DNA of 64,000 bases from JBOHNM01 sp050730675 (GCA_050730675.1 JBOHNM010000001.1:1-64000); one strand, 5' to 3'; positions 1 to 8,135 are shown, counted from the stretch's first letter. Notes: generated from the letters alone by a model not told the origin. Program-made: numbers and translations.

Positions 1-2
1 GC

Positions 3-1271
3 GCCCCCGAGGGCGTCATGCCCCAGACCGTCGAGTCGATCAACCACGCCAAGGCGGCCAAAGTCCCCATCGTCGTGGCCCTCAACAAGATCGACTCGCC
101 GCAGGCCACCGAGAACCAGATCCAAAAAATCTACGGCCAGCTCGCCGAGCAGGGCCTCAACCCTGTTGCCTGGGGCGGTCAGACCGAAGTCGTCAAGACC
201 AGCGCCACCAAGAAGACCGGCATCACCGAACTGCTCGAGATCCTCGACCTCCAGGCCCAGATCCTCGAGCTCAAGGCCGACTTCAAGGGCTCCGCCCGCG
301 GCCGCGTCGTTGAGGCCGGCCGTGAAGAAGGCCGCGGCGCACTCGCCACGGTGCTCGTGCAAGACGGCGAACTCAAGATCGGCGACTACATCGTCGTGGG
401 CCGCGCCTTCGGCAAGGTCCGCGACATCATCGACGACCAGGGCAAGCGCATCAAAACCGCCGGCCCCGCCACCCCGGTGCAAGTCTCCGGCATCGACGAG
501 ATCCCCGCCGCCGGCGACGCCTTCTTCGTCACCGAGTCGCTCAAGAAGGCCGAGGAAGCCGCCACGCAGCGCCGCGAGCGCGACCGCATGGCCCAGCTCC
601 AGCAGCCCAAGGTCACCCTCGACTCGCTCTTCAGCCAGATGAAGGACGCCAACGTCAAGGAAATCCTCATCGTCCTCAAGGCCGATGTCCAGGGTTCCGT
701 CGACGTCATCAAAAACCAGGTCGAGAAGCTCTCGACCGACGAGGTCAAGGTCCGCGTCCTCCACGGCGCCGTCGGCGGCATCGGTGAATCCGATGTCCTC
801 CTCGCCGACGCCTCCTCGGCCGTCATCGTCGGCTTCAACGTCATTGCCTCCGCCAAGGCCCGCACCCTCGCCGAGAACAAGGGCGTCGAGATCCGCACCT
901 ACCAGGTCATCTACGACATCACCGAGGACGTCAAGAAGGCCGCCAGCGGCCTCCTCGAGCCCGAGATCCGCCAGGAAGTCCTCGGCCACGCCGAGGTCCG
1001 CAAGGTCTTCAAGGTCACCAAGGTCGGCACCGTCGCCGGCTGCTACGTCACCGACGGCCTTGTCCAGCGCGACGCGCTCATCCGCGTCACCCGCAACAAC
1101 ATCGTCATCGAACAGGACCGCATCCTCGAGCAGCTCAAGCGCCTCAAGGATGACGCCAAGGACGTCCGCGCCGGCATGGAATGCGGCATGAAGATCGTCG
1201 GCTACGACGACATCAAGGAAGGCGACATCCTCGAGTGCTACAAGAAGGTCGAAGTCAAGCGGACGCTGTAG
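3..1271 (+). CDS. infB: Translation initiation factor IF-2, C-terminal part (5' end outside window)
   Basis: GTPase that delivers initiator tRNA to the 30S subunit. The frame is open from the window edge, so the gene starts upstream. The visible part begins in the G domain (GVMPQT, then the guanine-specificity motif NKID near base 90). It continues through domain II, the linker, domain III (KADVQGS) and the C-terminal domain that binds fMet-tRNA (RVTRNN, KDDAKDV). The end is complete. It is followed after 137 bp by a DUF503 gene and rbfA, the usual ribosome-maturation neighbourhood of infB. Identification is by family recognition and is secure. Confidence 0.97.
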   Translation, partial: APEGVMPQTVESINHAKAAKVPIVVALNKIDSPQATENQIQKIYGQLAEQGLNPVAWGGQTEVVKTSATKKTGITELLEILDLQAQILELKADFKGSARGRVVEAGREEGRGALATVLVQDGELKIGDYIVVGRAFGKVRDIIDDQGKRIKTAGPATPVQVSGIDEIPAAGDAFFVTESLKKAEEAATQRRERDRMAQLQQPKVTLDSLFSQMKDANVKEILIVLKADVQGSVDVIKNQVEKLSTDEVKVRVLHGAVGGIGESDVLLADASSAVIVGFNVIASAKARTLAENKGVEIRTYQVIYDITEDVKKAASGLLEPEIRQEVLGHAEVRKVFKVTKVGTVAGCYVTDGLVQRDALIRVTRNNIVIEQDRILEQLKRLKDDAKDVRAGMECGMKIVGYDDIKEGDILECYKKVEVKRTL

Positions 1272-1408
1272 GCAGCAAAGCTCACAGTCAGCAGTTCTCG
1301 GTTTGCCATTCTGACGATGCCTTGAATCTCCACGCCTCTGCTTTCTGCGTTTTTCCCTTCGAGTCCTTTGAGCCCTTTGAGTTCGATTTGCTCGCTTCGT
1401 AGTGTCCC

Positions 1409-1789
1409 ATGCTCATCGGCATCCTCCAGTTCGAGCTCCTCATCCGCGGCGCCGAGTCCATCAAGGACAAGCGCCGCGTGATCAAGTCCGTCAAGGACCG
1501 CCTCCACCGCGAGCACCTGGTCTCCATCGCCGAGGTCGCCCACCTCGACAACCCCTCGGTCGCGGGCATGGGCCTCGCAGTGGTCTCGCGCGACGGCCAG
1601 TACCTCCAGAGCGTCCTCGACACCATCACCCGCAAGCTCCGCTCGCTCGACGATGCCGAGCTGGGCGACTGCTTCCGCGAGGTCCTCAACGGCGACCAGC
1701 TCCCCACCGCCGAGGTCGATGAGAACGGCGTTCCGCTCTGGTCCGCCGCCGAGAAGCGCGACGACTCGCAGCAGGAGACCGCGGCATGA
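1409..1789 (+). CDS. DUF503 (YlxP-like) protein
   Basis: A 126-aa protein whose N-terminus (MLIGILQFEL, then SIKDKRRVIKSVKDR) matches the small alpha/beta DUF503/YlxP family. That family is routinely encoded between infB and rbfA. Its molecular role is not firmly established; it is suspected to act in ribosome or RNA metabolism because of this context. The stop overlaps the ATG of rbfA by 4 bases, so translation is probably coupled. The last 20 or so residues are acidic and probably unstructured. Confidence 0.85.
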   Translation: MLIGILQFELLIRGAESIKDKRRVIKSVKDRLHREHLVSIAEVAHLDNPSVAGMGLAVVSRDGQYLQSVLDTITRKLRSLDDAELGDCFREVLNGDQLPTAEVDENGVPLWSAAEKRDDSQQETAA

Positions 1790-2202
1790 GCAGCGGCTTC
1801 CGCCACGAACAGCTCTCTTCCACGATCCTCCGCGCCGTGCAGTTGATCGGCGCCAAGGGCCTGTCGGACCCCCGCCTCGACGGCGCGCTCCTCACCTTCA
1901 CCGGCATCGATCTCTCCCCCGATTCGCGCAACGCAACCATCAAAGTCTCGGTCCTTCCCGAAAAGGCACAGAACCGCGCTATCGCCGCCCTCAAGCACGC
2001 CCAGGGCCACTTCAAGCACGCCCTCGGCGACGCCCTCAACCTCCGCACCACCCCCGCCATCACCTTCTCGCTCGATACCAGCCTCAAGAAGCAGGCCCAC
2101 CTCTACAACGCCCTCGGCAAGATCGCCGAGGAAAAAGCCGCCTCCGACGCCGCCCACGCAACCGACCCCGCGCAACCCGACCCGCAGGAGCCCGCCCCGT
2201 GA
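1786..2202 (+). CDS. rbfA: Ribosome-binding factor A (RbfA)
   Basis: A 138-aa protein with the single KH-like fold of RbfA: RHEQLSSTILRAV at the N-terminus, DPRL, then the strand KVSVLP. RbfA binds the free 30S subunit near helix 1 of 16S rRNA and is needed for late maturation. The start overlaps the DUF503 stop (ATGA). The stop overlaps the next gene's GTG. The C-terminal tail after about residue 120 is a low-complexity Asp/Pro/Ala stretch not found in most family members. Location downstream of infB supports the call. Confidence 0.9.
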   Translation: MSSGFRHEQLSSTILRAVQLIGAKGLSDPRLDGALLTFTGIDLSPDSRNATIKVSVLPEKAQNRAIAALKHAQGHFKHALGDALNLRTTPAITFSLDTSLKKQAHLYNALGKIAEEKAASDAAHATDPAQPDPQEPAP

Positions 2203-2960
2203 GCCCGGACCGCGCCAAACTCGTTGAGGAGCTCCTCGAGCGCCTCGCCAAGCGCTTCGGTGAGCCCGCCGAACCACCGGCCCCGGCCGCCGCCGTCAAT
2301 GCACCCGCACCGGCCGACGACTGCCTCTTCCACGCCGACCACGTCCTGCGCGAGTTCGTCCGCTCGTTCATGATGTGGGACGCCCCCAGCACCCGCGCCG
2401 ACACGGCGATGGAACGCATCGGCCGCGCCTCCGTCGATATCAACGAGTTCCGCGTCTGCCTCCTCGACGAGATGGTCCACATCATCGGGCCCGCCTACCC
2501 CGGCGCGACCGAACGCTGCGAGCGCCTCCGCGCCGCCCTCAACGAGGTCTACAAGCGCGAGCAGGGCCTCCGCCTCGGGCACCTCACCGGCCTCCCCAAG
2601 CGCGACGCCCGCGCCTACCTCGAGTCTCTCACCCACACGCCCCCCTTCGTCGTCGCCCGCGTCGCCCTGCTCATGCTCGGCATCCACGCCGTTCCGGTTG
2701 ACGAGCGTCTCCTCACCCAGCTCGTCAACGCCAAGGTCCTCGAGCCCGACACCACCCTCGACGCCGCCCAGTCCACCCTCGAACGCTCCATCCGCGCCGG
2801 CGACGCCGCCCGCGCGTACGCCCTCCTCCAGGCCTGGGCCGACGACGGCGGCGGCATCCGCCTCGCCGGCGCCCGCAAGCCCCCCCCCTCCCGCCAGCCC
2901 GTCTCCTCTGTGAAGAAAGCCACCGGCGAGCGCCTGAACCGCCGCAAGTCCGCCCGCTGA
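2199..2960 (+). CDS. Endonuclease III-like (HhH-GPD fold) protein, probably non-catalytic
   Basis: About 253 aa. The start is taken as GTG 2199, overlapping the rbfA stop, because the same frame further upstream is only a shadow of rbfA. The middle (LTGLPKRDARAYLESL, then LLMLGIHAVPVDERL) reads like the helix-hairpin-helix and the Asp-containing segment of endonuclease III relatives. The Lys and the Gly-rich hairpin (LPGVGRKTA) are missing and no Fe-S cysteines are present. It may be a structural DNA- or RNA-binding relative rather than a glycosylase. The C-terminus is basic (RRKSAR). Function unknown. Confidence 0.6.
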   Translation: MSPDRAKLVEELLERLAKRFGEPAEPPAPAAAVNAPAPADDCLFHADHVLREFVRSFMMWDAPSTRADTAMERIGRASVDINEFRVCLLDEMVHIIGPAYPGATERCERLRAALNEVYKREQGLRLGHLTGLPKRDARAYLESLTHTPPFVVARVALLMLGIHAVPVDERLLTQLVNAKVLEPDTTLDAAQSTLERSIRAGDAARAYALLQAWADDGGGIRLAGARKPPPSRQPVSSVKKATGERLNRRKSAR

Positions 2961-2978
2961 TCCGCCCGAGAGTTCCCC

Positions 2979-3737
2979 ATGGCCGGTCACAACAAGTGGT
3001 CCAAGGTCAAGCACCGCAAAGCCGTCGTCGATAAGCGCCGCTCAAAGGCGTGGACCATGTGCTCGCGCGCCATCATGAGCGCCGCCCGCCAGCACGGCCC
3101 CGATCCCGCCTTCAACTTCGCCCTCCGCCAGGCCCTCGACGACGCCCGCTACCACAACGTCCCCGCAGACAACGTCGAACGCGCCATCAAAAAAGGCGTC
3201 GGCGGCGGCGTCGGCGACGACTACGAAAACTGCCGCTACGAGGGCTACGGCCCCGGCGGCGTCGCCGTCATCGTCGAGGCCTTCACCAACAACCGCGCCC
3301 GCACCGCCGGCGAGGTCCGCAATATCTTCGGCGACTACGGCGGCAAGCTCGGCATCACCGGCTGCGTCGCCCATCAGTTCGAGCACAAGGGCCGCATCAC
3401 CATCACCGGTGCCGCGCAGGACGAGGACCGCCTCATGGAGTCCGCCCTCAACGCCGGCGCGCTCGACGTCGTCCGCACCGACGACGAGACCCCGACATGG
3501 GACGTCTTCACCCCGCCCGCCGACTTCCTCACCATCCGCGCCGCCCTCACCGCCGCCAAGTTCTCGATCACCGAGGCCGAACTCGAGATGATTCCCACTT
3601 CGACCACCGCCATCTCCGGCGAGCCCGCCAAAGAACTCCTCAAACTCGTGGACGAGATGGAAGACAACGAGGACGTCAAGAAGGTCTACACCAACGCCGA
3701 CATCCCCGAAGCCGAACTCGCGGCGATGGATGACTGA
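2979..3737 (+). CDS. YebC/PmpR (TACO1-like) family protein
   Basis: A 252-aa protein beginning with MAGHNKWSKVKHRK, the signature of the YebC family, and containing YEGYGPGG and the acidic C-terminal domain, all at typical length. Family members have been described as DNA-binding regulators. More recently they are reported as ribosome-associated factors that help translate difficult (for example proline-rich) stretches. Close linkage to infB/rbfA fits the second view. It lies 18 bp after the HhH-like gene in the same direction and is probably the last gene of this operon. Confidence 0.93.
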   Translation: MAGHNKWSKVKHRKAVVDKRRSKAWTMCSRAIMSAARQHGPDPAFNFALRQALDDARYHNVPADNVERAIKKGVGGGVGDDYENCRYEGYGPGGVAVIVEAFTNNRARTAGEVRNIFGDYGGKLGITGCVAHQFEHKGRITITGAAQDEDRLMESALNAGALDVVRTDDETPTWDVFTPPADFLTIRAALTAAKFSITEAELEMIPTSTTAISGEPAKELLKLVDEMEDNEDVKKVYTNADIPEAELAAMDD

Positions 3738-3743
3738 GGTTTC

Positions 3744-4511
3744 TTAGCTTCCCCAGGCCGCAGTCGCAGCTTTCGCACCGGCAGCCTGCTCTCTGACGCC
3801 GCGAAAGTCGAGCACCACCGGCCCCGCAGCCCCCCCCACCTCCAGCGCCACCCGATACGCCAGCACATCCAGCCGCCCGCTCCCAGGCGCCACCCGCCCC
3901 GACGCCGACACATCGCTGAGTCGAGCACACGCCACGCTCGCTCCCAATCTCGCCGCCTCCGCCGCCGGATCGCCGCCCCCCATCAGCACCGCCGCCGGAT
4001 CAAGCCCCAGCGCCAGCGCACCCGGCCCGGGCCTCTCAACCCCCGCCCGCCACGCGCAGTCCGCCAGCCGCACGCCGCTCAGCTCGCACTTCTCCGCCAG
4101 CGCACGCCGCACTTCGGCCGTGAGCTTCTCCGGCAGTTCCACCGCCACCACGCCGCCGCGCCCGCCCATCAACCCCGCAAGCTCCGCGGCCAATTCCACC
4201 GCGTCCCCGACCGCGCTGATCGCCCGATCCTGATTCGCCGCACTCACAAAGTGCTCCGGCGGCACAAAAAGATCCACTCCGCTGAACCCCAGTTCCAATC
4301 GCTTCAGGGTCGCGGCGATATCCCGCCGCGCCGACCGGTCCAGCTCCCGCGCCCGCATCCCCGCCGCCGCGCCGTTCCACTGCACCCCGCGGCACCCCGC
4401 CCCCCGCGCAAACTCCAACTGCGCACGCAACCGCTCCGCCGCCGTGGCGGCCTCGCCGCCCACGTCCAATCCCACCAGCGCCAAGCTTAAGTCACGCAAC
4501 TGCTGCATCAC
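3744..4511 (-). CDS. Xylose isomerase-like TIM-barrel protein
   Basis: A 255-aa protein on the minus strand, converging on the YebC gene with 6 bp between stops. The N-terminal strand, helices and GCRGVQWNG segment, followed by GFSGVDLFVP, resemble sugar-phosphate isomerase/epimerase (AP endonuclease 2 fold) barrels. It is rich in Ala/Gly and shorter than typical active members. The usual metal-binding His/Glu set cannot be traced with confidence, so activity is uncertain. No substrate can be proposed from context. Confidence 0.55.
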   Translation of the reverse strand: MMQQLRDLSLALVGLDVGGEAATAAERLRAQLEFARGAGCRGVQWNGAAAGMRARELDRSARRDIAATLKRLELGFSGVDLFVPPEHFVSAANQDRAISAVGDAVELAAELAGLMGGRGGVVAVELPEKLTAEVRRALAEKCELSGVRLADCAWRAGVERPGPGALALGLDPAAVLMGGGDPAAEAARLGASVACARLSDVSASGRVAPGSGRLDVLAYRVALEVGGAAGPVVLDFRGVREQAAGAKAATAAWGS

Positions 4512-4664
4512 CCATTATCCCGCCGGCCAATCACCCCATCCGTCCCACTCCCGATTTCTGCTTTCTGTTTTCACCATCCGACATCACTCCACGATCACGA
4601 TCGCACGGCTCTTCTGTATTCCCAGTGCCCGATGCCCAGTGCCTTCTCTTCCCTACCCTCCTCC

Positions 4665-5321
4665 ATGTCCCGCCTCCGCCCCATCCTCACCACCATCCAC
4701 ACCGCCGCCCTCGGCACCTGGCTCGGCTGCGTGCTCATGACCGGCGCTGCCGCGGCCGTCACCTTCCCCGCTGTCAAGGCCTTGAGCCCCACCACACCGG
4801 TCTACTCCGCCTACACCGGCGACCACTGGATGCTCGTCGCCGGGCACGTCGCCGCCCGCGTCTTCTACATCAACGACATCGCCCAATTCATCTGCGCCGC
4901 GCTGGTCATCCTCACAACCGCAGGGCTTTTCCTCCACGACAAGACCTATTTTCGTGGACGTATCCCGGCGCTCCGCTTGGCCATCCTCTCCGGCGCCTTC
5001 GGCTTCTTCTGTTTCTACTTCTTCGTCCTCTCTCCGCGAATGTCGGCCGGCCTCCACGACTACTGGCAGGCCGCCCAGGCCGGCGACAACACCCGCGCGG
5101 CCACCTTCAAGGCCGCCTTTGACGCCGACCATCCCCTCGCCTCCAACACCCTCAGCGCCATCGCCGTCACGCTCCTGGCCGCCATCGTTCTGGCCGCGTG
5201 GCACCATGGCAGCGAATCGTCCTCCGCCGTGCCGCAAGCCGCCTCTCCGCGCACGGCTTCCAAGGCCCGCCTCGAAGTGCCCGCCCTGCTGAAGAGCGGA
5301 GCGGGCGGAGCCAAGCCGTGA
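4665..5321 (+). CDS. Multi-pass membrane protein (DUF4149/TMEM205-like)
   Basis: About 218 aa with four hydrophobic segments: HTAALGTWLGCVLMTGA, a second around FICAALVILTTAGLF, a third around LSGAFGFFCFYFFVL, and a fourth around AIAVTLLAAIVLAA. The layout and conserved LSPRM after helix 3 resemble the DUF4149/TMEM205 family of unknown function. The ATG at 4665 is preferred over one 33 bp upstream because the first TM segment then sits normally. The last codons overlap the GTG of nth, so the two may be translationally coupled. Confidence 0.6.
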   Translation: MSRLRPILTTIHTAALGTWLGCVLMTGAAAAVTFPAVKALSPTTPVYSAYTGDHWMLVAGHVAARVFYINDIAQFICAALVILTTAGLFLHDKTYFRGRIPALRLAILSGAFGFFCFYFFVLSPRMSAGLHDYWQAAQAGDNTRAATFKAAFDADHPLASNTLSAIAVTLLAAIVLAAWHHGSESSSAVPQAASPRTASKARLEVPALLKSGAGGAKP

Positions 5322-6058
5322 CCGCGGCCAAGCCCCGCCTCGACGGCATCCCCTTCTCTCTCCCCCGCGTCACACCCAAAGCCCGCCAACGCGCCGCGCA
5401 GCTCCTCGCCGCCCTGCGCAAGCACTATCCCCACGCCCACTGCGAACTGAACTACACCAACCCGCACGAGCTTCTCGTCGCCACCATCCTCTCCGCTCAA
5501 TCTACGGATGTGTGCGTGAACAAGGCCACCCCCGCCCTCTTCAAGGCCTTCCCTGCCCCCGCCGACTACGCGAAGTCCTCCCCCGCCGCCATCGAACCCT
5601 ACATCAAGACCATCGGCCTCTTCCGCAATAAGGCCAAGTCCATCCACGCCGCGATGAAGGACGTCCACGAACGCTTCGGCGGCAACGTTCCCCGCACCAT
5701 GGATGAACTCCTCTCCCTCCGCGGCGTCGGCCGCAAGACCGCCGGCGTCGTCCTCGGCAACGCCTTCAACATCAACGTCGGCGTCGTGGTTGATACGCAC
5801 GTCGAGCGCCTCAGCCACCGCTTCGGCCTCGTGCCGCCGAAAACGCCGATCCCCAAGCTCGAGCAGAAGCTCATGGCCCTCTTCCCGCGCGAAGCCTGGT
5901 GCGACCTCTCCCACCTGCTCATCTTCCACGGCCGCTACTGCTGCAAGGCCCGCATGGCTCAATGCAGCAACCACGAGATCTGCCGGACCTTCGGCACATC
6001 CTGCGAGCTCCGCATCTCGGCACGCAAAAAACCACAAAAACGCGCCACAACCCCCTGA
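5318..6058 (+). CDS. nth: Endonuclease III (DNA glycosylase/AP lyase)
   Basis: Removes oxidised pyrimidines and nicks AP sites in base excision repair. Start taken as GTG 5318 overlapping the previous stop; a longer reading frame upstream is the shadow of the membrane gene. Visible are TNPHELLVATILSAQSTD, the helix-hairpin-helix LRGVGRKTAG with catalytic Lys about 140, and the Asp in VVDTHV about 159. The Fe-S region is odd. After HGRYC the cysteines are spaced C-x6-C-x5-C-x6-C instead of the usual C-x6-C-x2-C-x5-C, with a His near the expected third position. Otherwise full length. Confidence 0.93.
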   Translation: MTAAKPRLDGIPFSLPRVTPKARQRAAQLLAALRKHYPHAHCELNYTNPHELLVATILSAQSTDVCVNKATPALFKAFPAPADYAKSSPAAIEPYIKTIGLFRNKAKSIHAAMKDVHERFGGNVPRTMDELLSLRGVGRKTAGVVLGNAFNINVGVVVDTHVERLSHRFGLVPPKTPIPKLEQKLMALFPREAWCDLSHLLIFHGRYCCKARMAQCSNHEICRTFGTSCELRISARKKPQKRATTP

Positions 6059-6110
6059 CCCACGGGCCCCGAATCTGGTCGCCTGCTCGTCTCTTCACTT
6101 CCCCGGCAAA

Positions 6111-6184
6111 CGCACCCGGCAGGACTCGAACCTGCAACCTTCGGATTCGAAGACCGATGCTCTATCCAATTGCGCTACGGGTGC
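6111..6184 (-). tRNA. tRNA-Arg (anticodon TCG)
   Basis: On the minus strand the 74-nt sequence folds as a cloverleaf. The acceptor is GCACCCG pairing with CGGGTGC, the D-arm is GCGC/GAGC, and the T-arm is GCAGG-TTCGAGT-CCTGC. The anticodon loop CTTCGAA gives anticodon TCG (reads CGA, Arg). The last anticodon-stem pair is T-T. CCA is not encoded. It lies 56 bp downstream of tRNA-Arg(CCG) in transcription order, with no convincing promoter in the gap, so the two are probably cotranscribed. Confidence 0.95.
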
Positions 6185-6240
6185 TTGAACCTCTCCCCAC
6201 TGGTCGTCTGCTCGTCTGGTCGTCTCGTGACTGCTCGCAA

Positions 6241-6314
6241 TATGCCCGAGAGGAGTCGAACCTCTAACCTCTGCCTTCGGAGGGCAGCGCTCTATCCAGT
6301 TGAGCTACGGGCAC
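6241..6314 (-). tRNA. tRNA-Arg (anticodon CCG), integration target of the element
   Basis: Minus-strand cloverleaf: acceptor GTGCCCG with CGGGCAT (G-T closing pair), D-arm GCTC/GAGC, anticodon stem CTGCC/GGCAG with loop CTCCGAA (anticodon CCG, reads CGG), T-arm AGAGG-TTCGACT-CCTCT. No encoded CCA. The gene is intact, but its 5' part (6268-6314) is the left copy of the 47-bp att repeat. Everything upstream of the tRNA 5' end is now element DNA, so its native promoter has been displaced to the right end of the element (see 31989-32017). Confidence 0.95.
6268..6314. repeat. attL: 47-bp direct repeat, left copy
   Basis: Perfect 47-bp direct repeat with 31930-31976. It covers the tRNA-Arg(CCG) from its first base through the D-arm and anticodon arm. 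Bases differ on both sides (6267 A versus T; 6315 G versus T). The recombination point must lie in this stretch, most naturally in the anticodon-loop region. Confidence 0.9.
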
Positions 6315-6447
6315 GATGTTTTTTGTGCTTGTTTCCAGTCTCGATCGACGCTTGACCCGATTTCCTTGTGAACGATTTTACCAGATTGCTCTACCTGACC
6401 CCGAAAAGCCGAGCGCTACTCGGGTTGGGATGGTATCCGCCAGCTTG

Positions 6448-6855
6448 TCACTTTACGAGGTTTGGCCCCGCCTTGTACTGCCCCCGCCCGGCGCTTTCGA
6501 TCACCTTTTCCTTCGTCAAGGCCGTCAGCTTGGCCCGGGCCGATCCCTCAGTGTTTCCAGCCTTGACGCCAGCCGCAATCAGGTCGTTTCGGCTGAGGGT
6601 CTTGCCCTTGGCCTCCCCCGAGAACAAAGCGACCACGGCGTCCTTCATGGCCCCCCTTGGCCCACGGGGACTTCCCTCAGCCTTGACCTGACGGGGAGCG
6701 GTCTTGCCCATCCGCTTGAGCCGTTCGATGTCGGCTTCGATCTGGGAGAGATCGCCAACGAGCTTGGCTCGGCGCGAATGACATTCCTCAAGAAGTTTCG
6801 GGACGGCGTTGAACAGGTCAGCGATGCTCAGAGTCGGTGCAGCGGTCGGGGACAT
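6448..6855 (-). CDS. Winged-helix-like putative regulator at the left end of the element
   Basis: A 135-aa protein. The N-terminal half is helical and probably coiled coil (CHSRRAKLVGDLSQIEADIERL). A basic linker follows (KAEGSPRGPRG). The C-terminal 60 residues look like a small winged helix (LSRNDLIAAG, SARAKLTALTKEKVI, GRGQYK). The SD AGGAG sits 6 bp before the ATG. It is the only leftward gene at this end, next to a probable promoter and operator, which is where a lysogeny regulator would sit. No terminator is obvious between its stop and the two tRNA-Arg genes. The family is not recognised; the role as regulator is inference. Confidence 0.65.
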   Translation of the reverse strand: MSPTAAPTLSIADLFNAVPKLLEECHSRRAKLVGDLSQIEADIERLKRMGKTAPRQVKAEGSPRGPRGAMKDAVVALFSGEAKGKTLSRNDLIAAGVKAGNTEGSARAKLTALTKEKVIESAGRGQYKAGPNLVK

Positions 6856-6877
6856 AAGCGTTCTCCTGTTTGTTTCT

Positions 6878-6896
6878 TTGCGGGTACACCCCGCAA
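6878..6896. promoter_or_regulatory. Perfect inverted repeat at the predicted start of the leftward transcript
   Basis: Seven-base arms TTGCGGG and CCCGCAA with a 5-base loop. It sits directly downstream of the candidate minus-strand promoter, at about +1 to +17. It could be an operator for autoregulation by the adjacent putative regulator, or a 5' leader hairpin. Confidence 0.45.
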
Positions 6897-6900
6897 GCTC

Positions 6901-6929
6901 ACACTACAGGACGCTTTCTACCTGGTCAA
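6901..6929 (-). promoter_or_regulatory. Candidate sigma70-type promoter for the leftward gene (and the tRNAs beyond it)
   Basis: Read on the minus strand: -35 TTGACC (6924-6929), 17-bp spacer, -10 TAGTGT (6901-6906), which keeps the three most conserved -10 positions. It lies 46-74 bp upstream of the ATG at 6855. After integration this is the nearest good promoter upstream of both tRNA-Arg genes. Confidence 0.5.
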
Positions 6930-7005
6930 GTGAAACCGAGATAGCACAATAAGTAGTTGTCGATATTTCTCTCAGATCCGAACATCATCAGGACAGGAGA
7001 GAGAC

Positions 7006-7362
7006 ATGCCAGCAGAGTTTTCGATTGTTGTCTACCAGCAGAGCGGGGGATGGGAAGCATCTTGTCCAGTCTTGAAACTGACGGCTCGCAACAAAGATCG
7101 CATGGTGGCGGTTGCGGATCTGAGACAGTCATGTATCAGCGCCCTCCAGAGGATGATCGAAGAGGCGACTGTCTTCGCTCCTGATCTTGGCGACACCGAG
7201 CACACGGACGAGATTGATTTCGATCCTGAGCATCCGAATGACGAGGGATACAACCCGGGCTCAAACGACTGGTTTGAGGATCAACTCCACAAAGTGGTAG
7301 CTCGTCAGAGGAAACGCCGTCAAGCCAAAAAGGACAAAGAACACTTGGGCGGTACTACCTGA
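7006..7362 (+). CDS. Hypothetical phage protein (118 aa)
   Basis: First rightward gene of the element, with a strong SD (AGGAGAG, 6 bp before ATG). The N-terminal half (FSIVVYQQSGGWEASCPVLKL) could be a small beta-rich domain. The middle is acidic (DEIDFDPEHPNDEG) and the C-terminus strongly basic (RQRKRRQAKKDK). No family recognised. It is the head of a compact run of small genes that ends in the portal gene, so it is probably expressed with the virion module. Confidence 0.6.
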   Translation: MPAEFSIVVYQQSGGWEASCPVLKLTARNKDRMVAVADLRQSCISALQRMIEEATVFAPDLGDTEHTDEIDFDPEHPNDEGYNPGSNDWFEDQLHKVVARQRKRRQAKKDKEHLGGTT

Positions 7363-7364
7363 GC

Positions 7365-7826
7365 ATGGTGGTGCGTTTCAACTTCTACGACTACGACAGT
7401 TTCGATTGGTCAACCCATGCGTGGCATAGCTGGCTGAGAGCGAGGATCACCACCTTGTTCTCTCGCTTCGTCCACTGCAACCTGACGATCGACCCATTCA
7501 CGTATGACTTCTCCAATCACGGGGCGGGACTGTTTCGGAGATACCCAGAACGACCGAAGGCGGTCGTGACCATCGACGCTGAGGAAGAGGCTGTCGAGAG
7601 GTTTCTGGGTCGTTTTGCTGAACGGTATTACCAGCGTCGTCACTCGTTCTTGTGGGCGCAGTGCGGCGCTGGTTGTCTTCTACCCGTTGACAACTGTTGC
7701 AGGGTGGTTGGGGAGGTGGTGGATGTCAAAGCAGGAACGCCGGACGGACTCCATAAAGCTGTACTTCGACTTGGCCAACTTCAAGCCGACAGGTTTGGAA
7801 AAGCTGTCGAAGCAACAACTCACTGA
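7365..7826 (+). CDS. Possible permuted papain-like (YycO/YiiX-type) hydrolase
   Basis: A 153-aa protein starting 3 bp after the previous stop. The order of features resembles phage and bacterial permuted papain-like amidases: an early Arg-x-Phe-x-His segment (LFSRFVHCNLTI), then Tyr-Asp-Phe, and a late NCCRVVGEVV followed by TPDGLHKAVL, like the catalytic Cys helix of that fold. If correct it could act on peptidoglycan or on an amide bond during infection. The match is by eye, with no invariant signature, so this is a tentative call. Its 3' end overlaps the next gene by about 100 bp. Confidence 0.5.
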   Translation: MVVRFNFYDYDSFDWSTHAWHSWLRARITTLFSRFVHCNLTIDPFTYDFSNHGAGLFRRYPERPKAVVTIDAEEEAVERFLGRFAERYYQRRHSFLWAQCGAGCLLPVDNCCRVVGEVVDVKAGTPDGLHKAVLRLGQLQADRFGKAVEATTH

Positions 7827-7950
7827 CACGGCCTTGGACATTGAGCGCCTACTCCGTCGCGGAAAGCTGACGGAGGAACAAAGGCAAAAACTCCGAAGTG
7901 AGTATGTGGTCGTCCTCAAGAGGATTGACCAGATGGAGGGAGACGGATGA
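7723..7950 (+). CDS. Small hypothetical phage protein (75 aa)
   Basis: Start ATG 7723 chosen because GGGAGG lies 6 bp upstream. A longer upstream extension in the same frame lies inside the preceding gene. The product is charged and mostly helical (LEKLSKQQLTDTALDIERLLRRGKLTEEQ). The stop overlaps the ATG of the next small gene (ATGA). No family recognised. Confidence 0.5.
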   Translation: MSKQERRTDSIKLYFDLANFKPTGLEKLSKQQLTDTALDIERLLRRGKLTEEQRQKLRSEYVVVLKRIDQMEGDG

Positions 7951-8135
7951 GCGCATTGAGCGATACATGGGCATTCACGATGACCGCCGCCAACAGGACT
8001 CTTGAGGAAGCGCAGCGTCGTTTCACCAACAAAGAGATCAGCCTCAGGGACTTGCGAGCGGTCATCGACGATGTCGTTGCCGCGATCGAGTCGGCCAATC
8101 GGTTGGAAGCGATCAAGCCACAGGAGGGTGCCTAA
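7947..8135 (+). CDS. Small hypothetical phage protein (62 aa)
   Basis: ATGA overlap with the gene before, and its TAA shares a base with the ATG of the gene after, so it is part of a tightly coupled string. The sequence is mostly helical (NRTLEEAQRRFTNKEISL, DVVAAIESANRL). No family recognised. The compact packing and coding-like composition are the evidence that it is real. Confidence 0.55.
   Translation: MSALSDTWAFTMTAANRTLEEAQRRFTNKEISLRDLRAVIDDVVAAIESANRLEAIKPQEGA

Noticed and set aside
2103..3014. Long Gly/Ala/Val-rich minus-strand frame opposite rbfA and the HhH-like gene
   Set aside because: Composition typical of antisense frames in GC-rich DNA, with no motif. The plus-strand genes there are supported by overlaps and family similarity.
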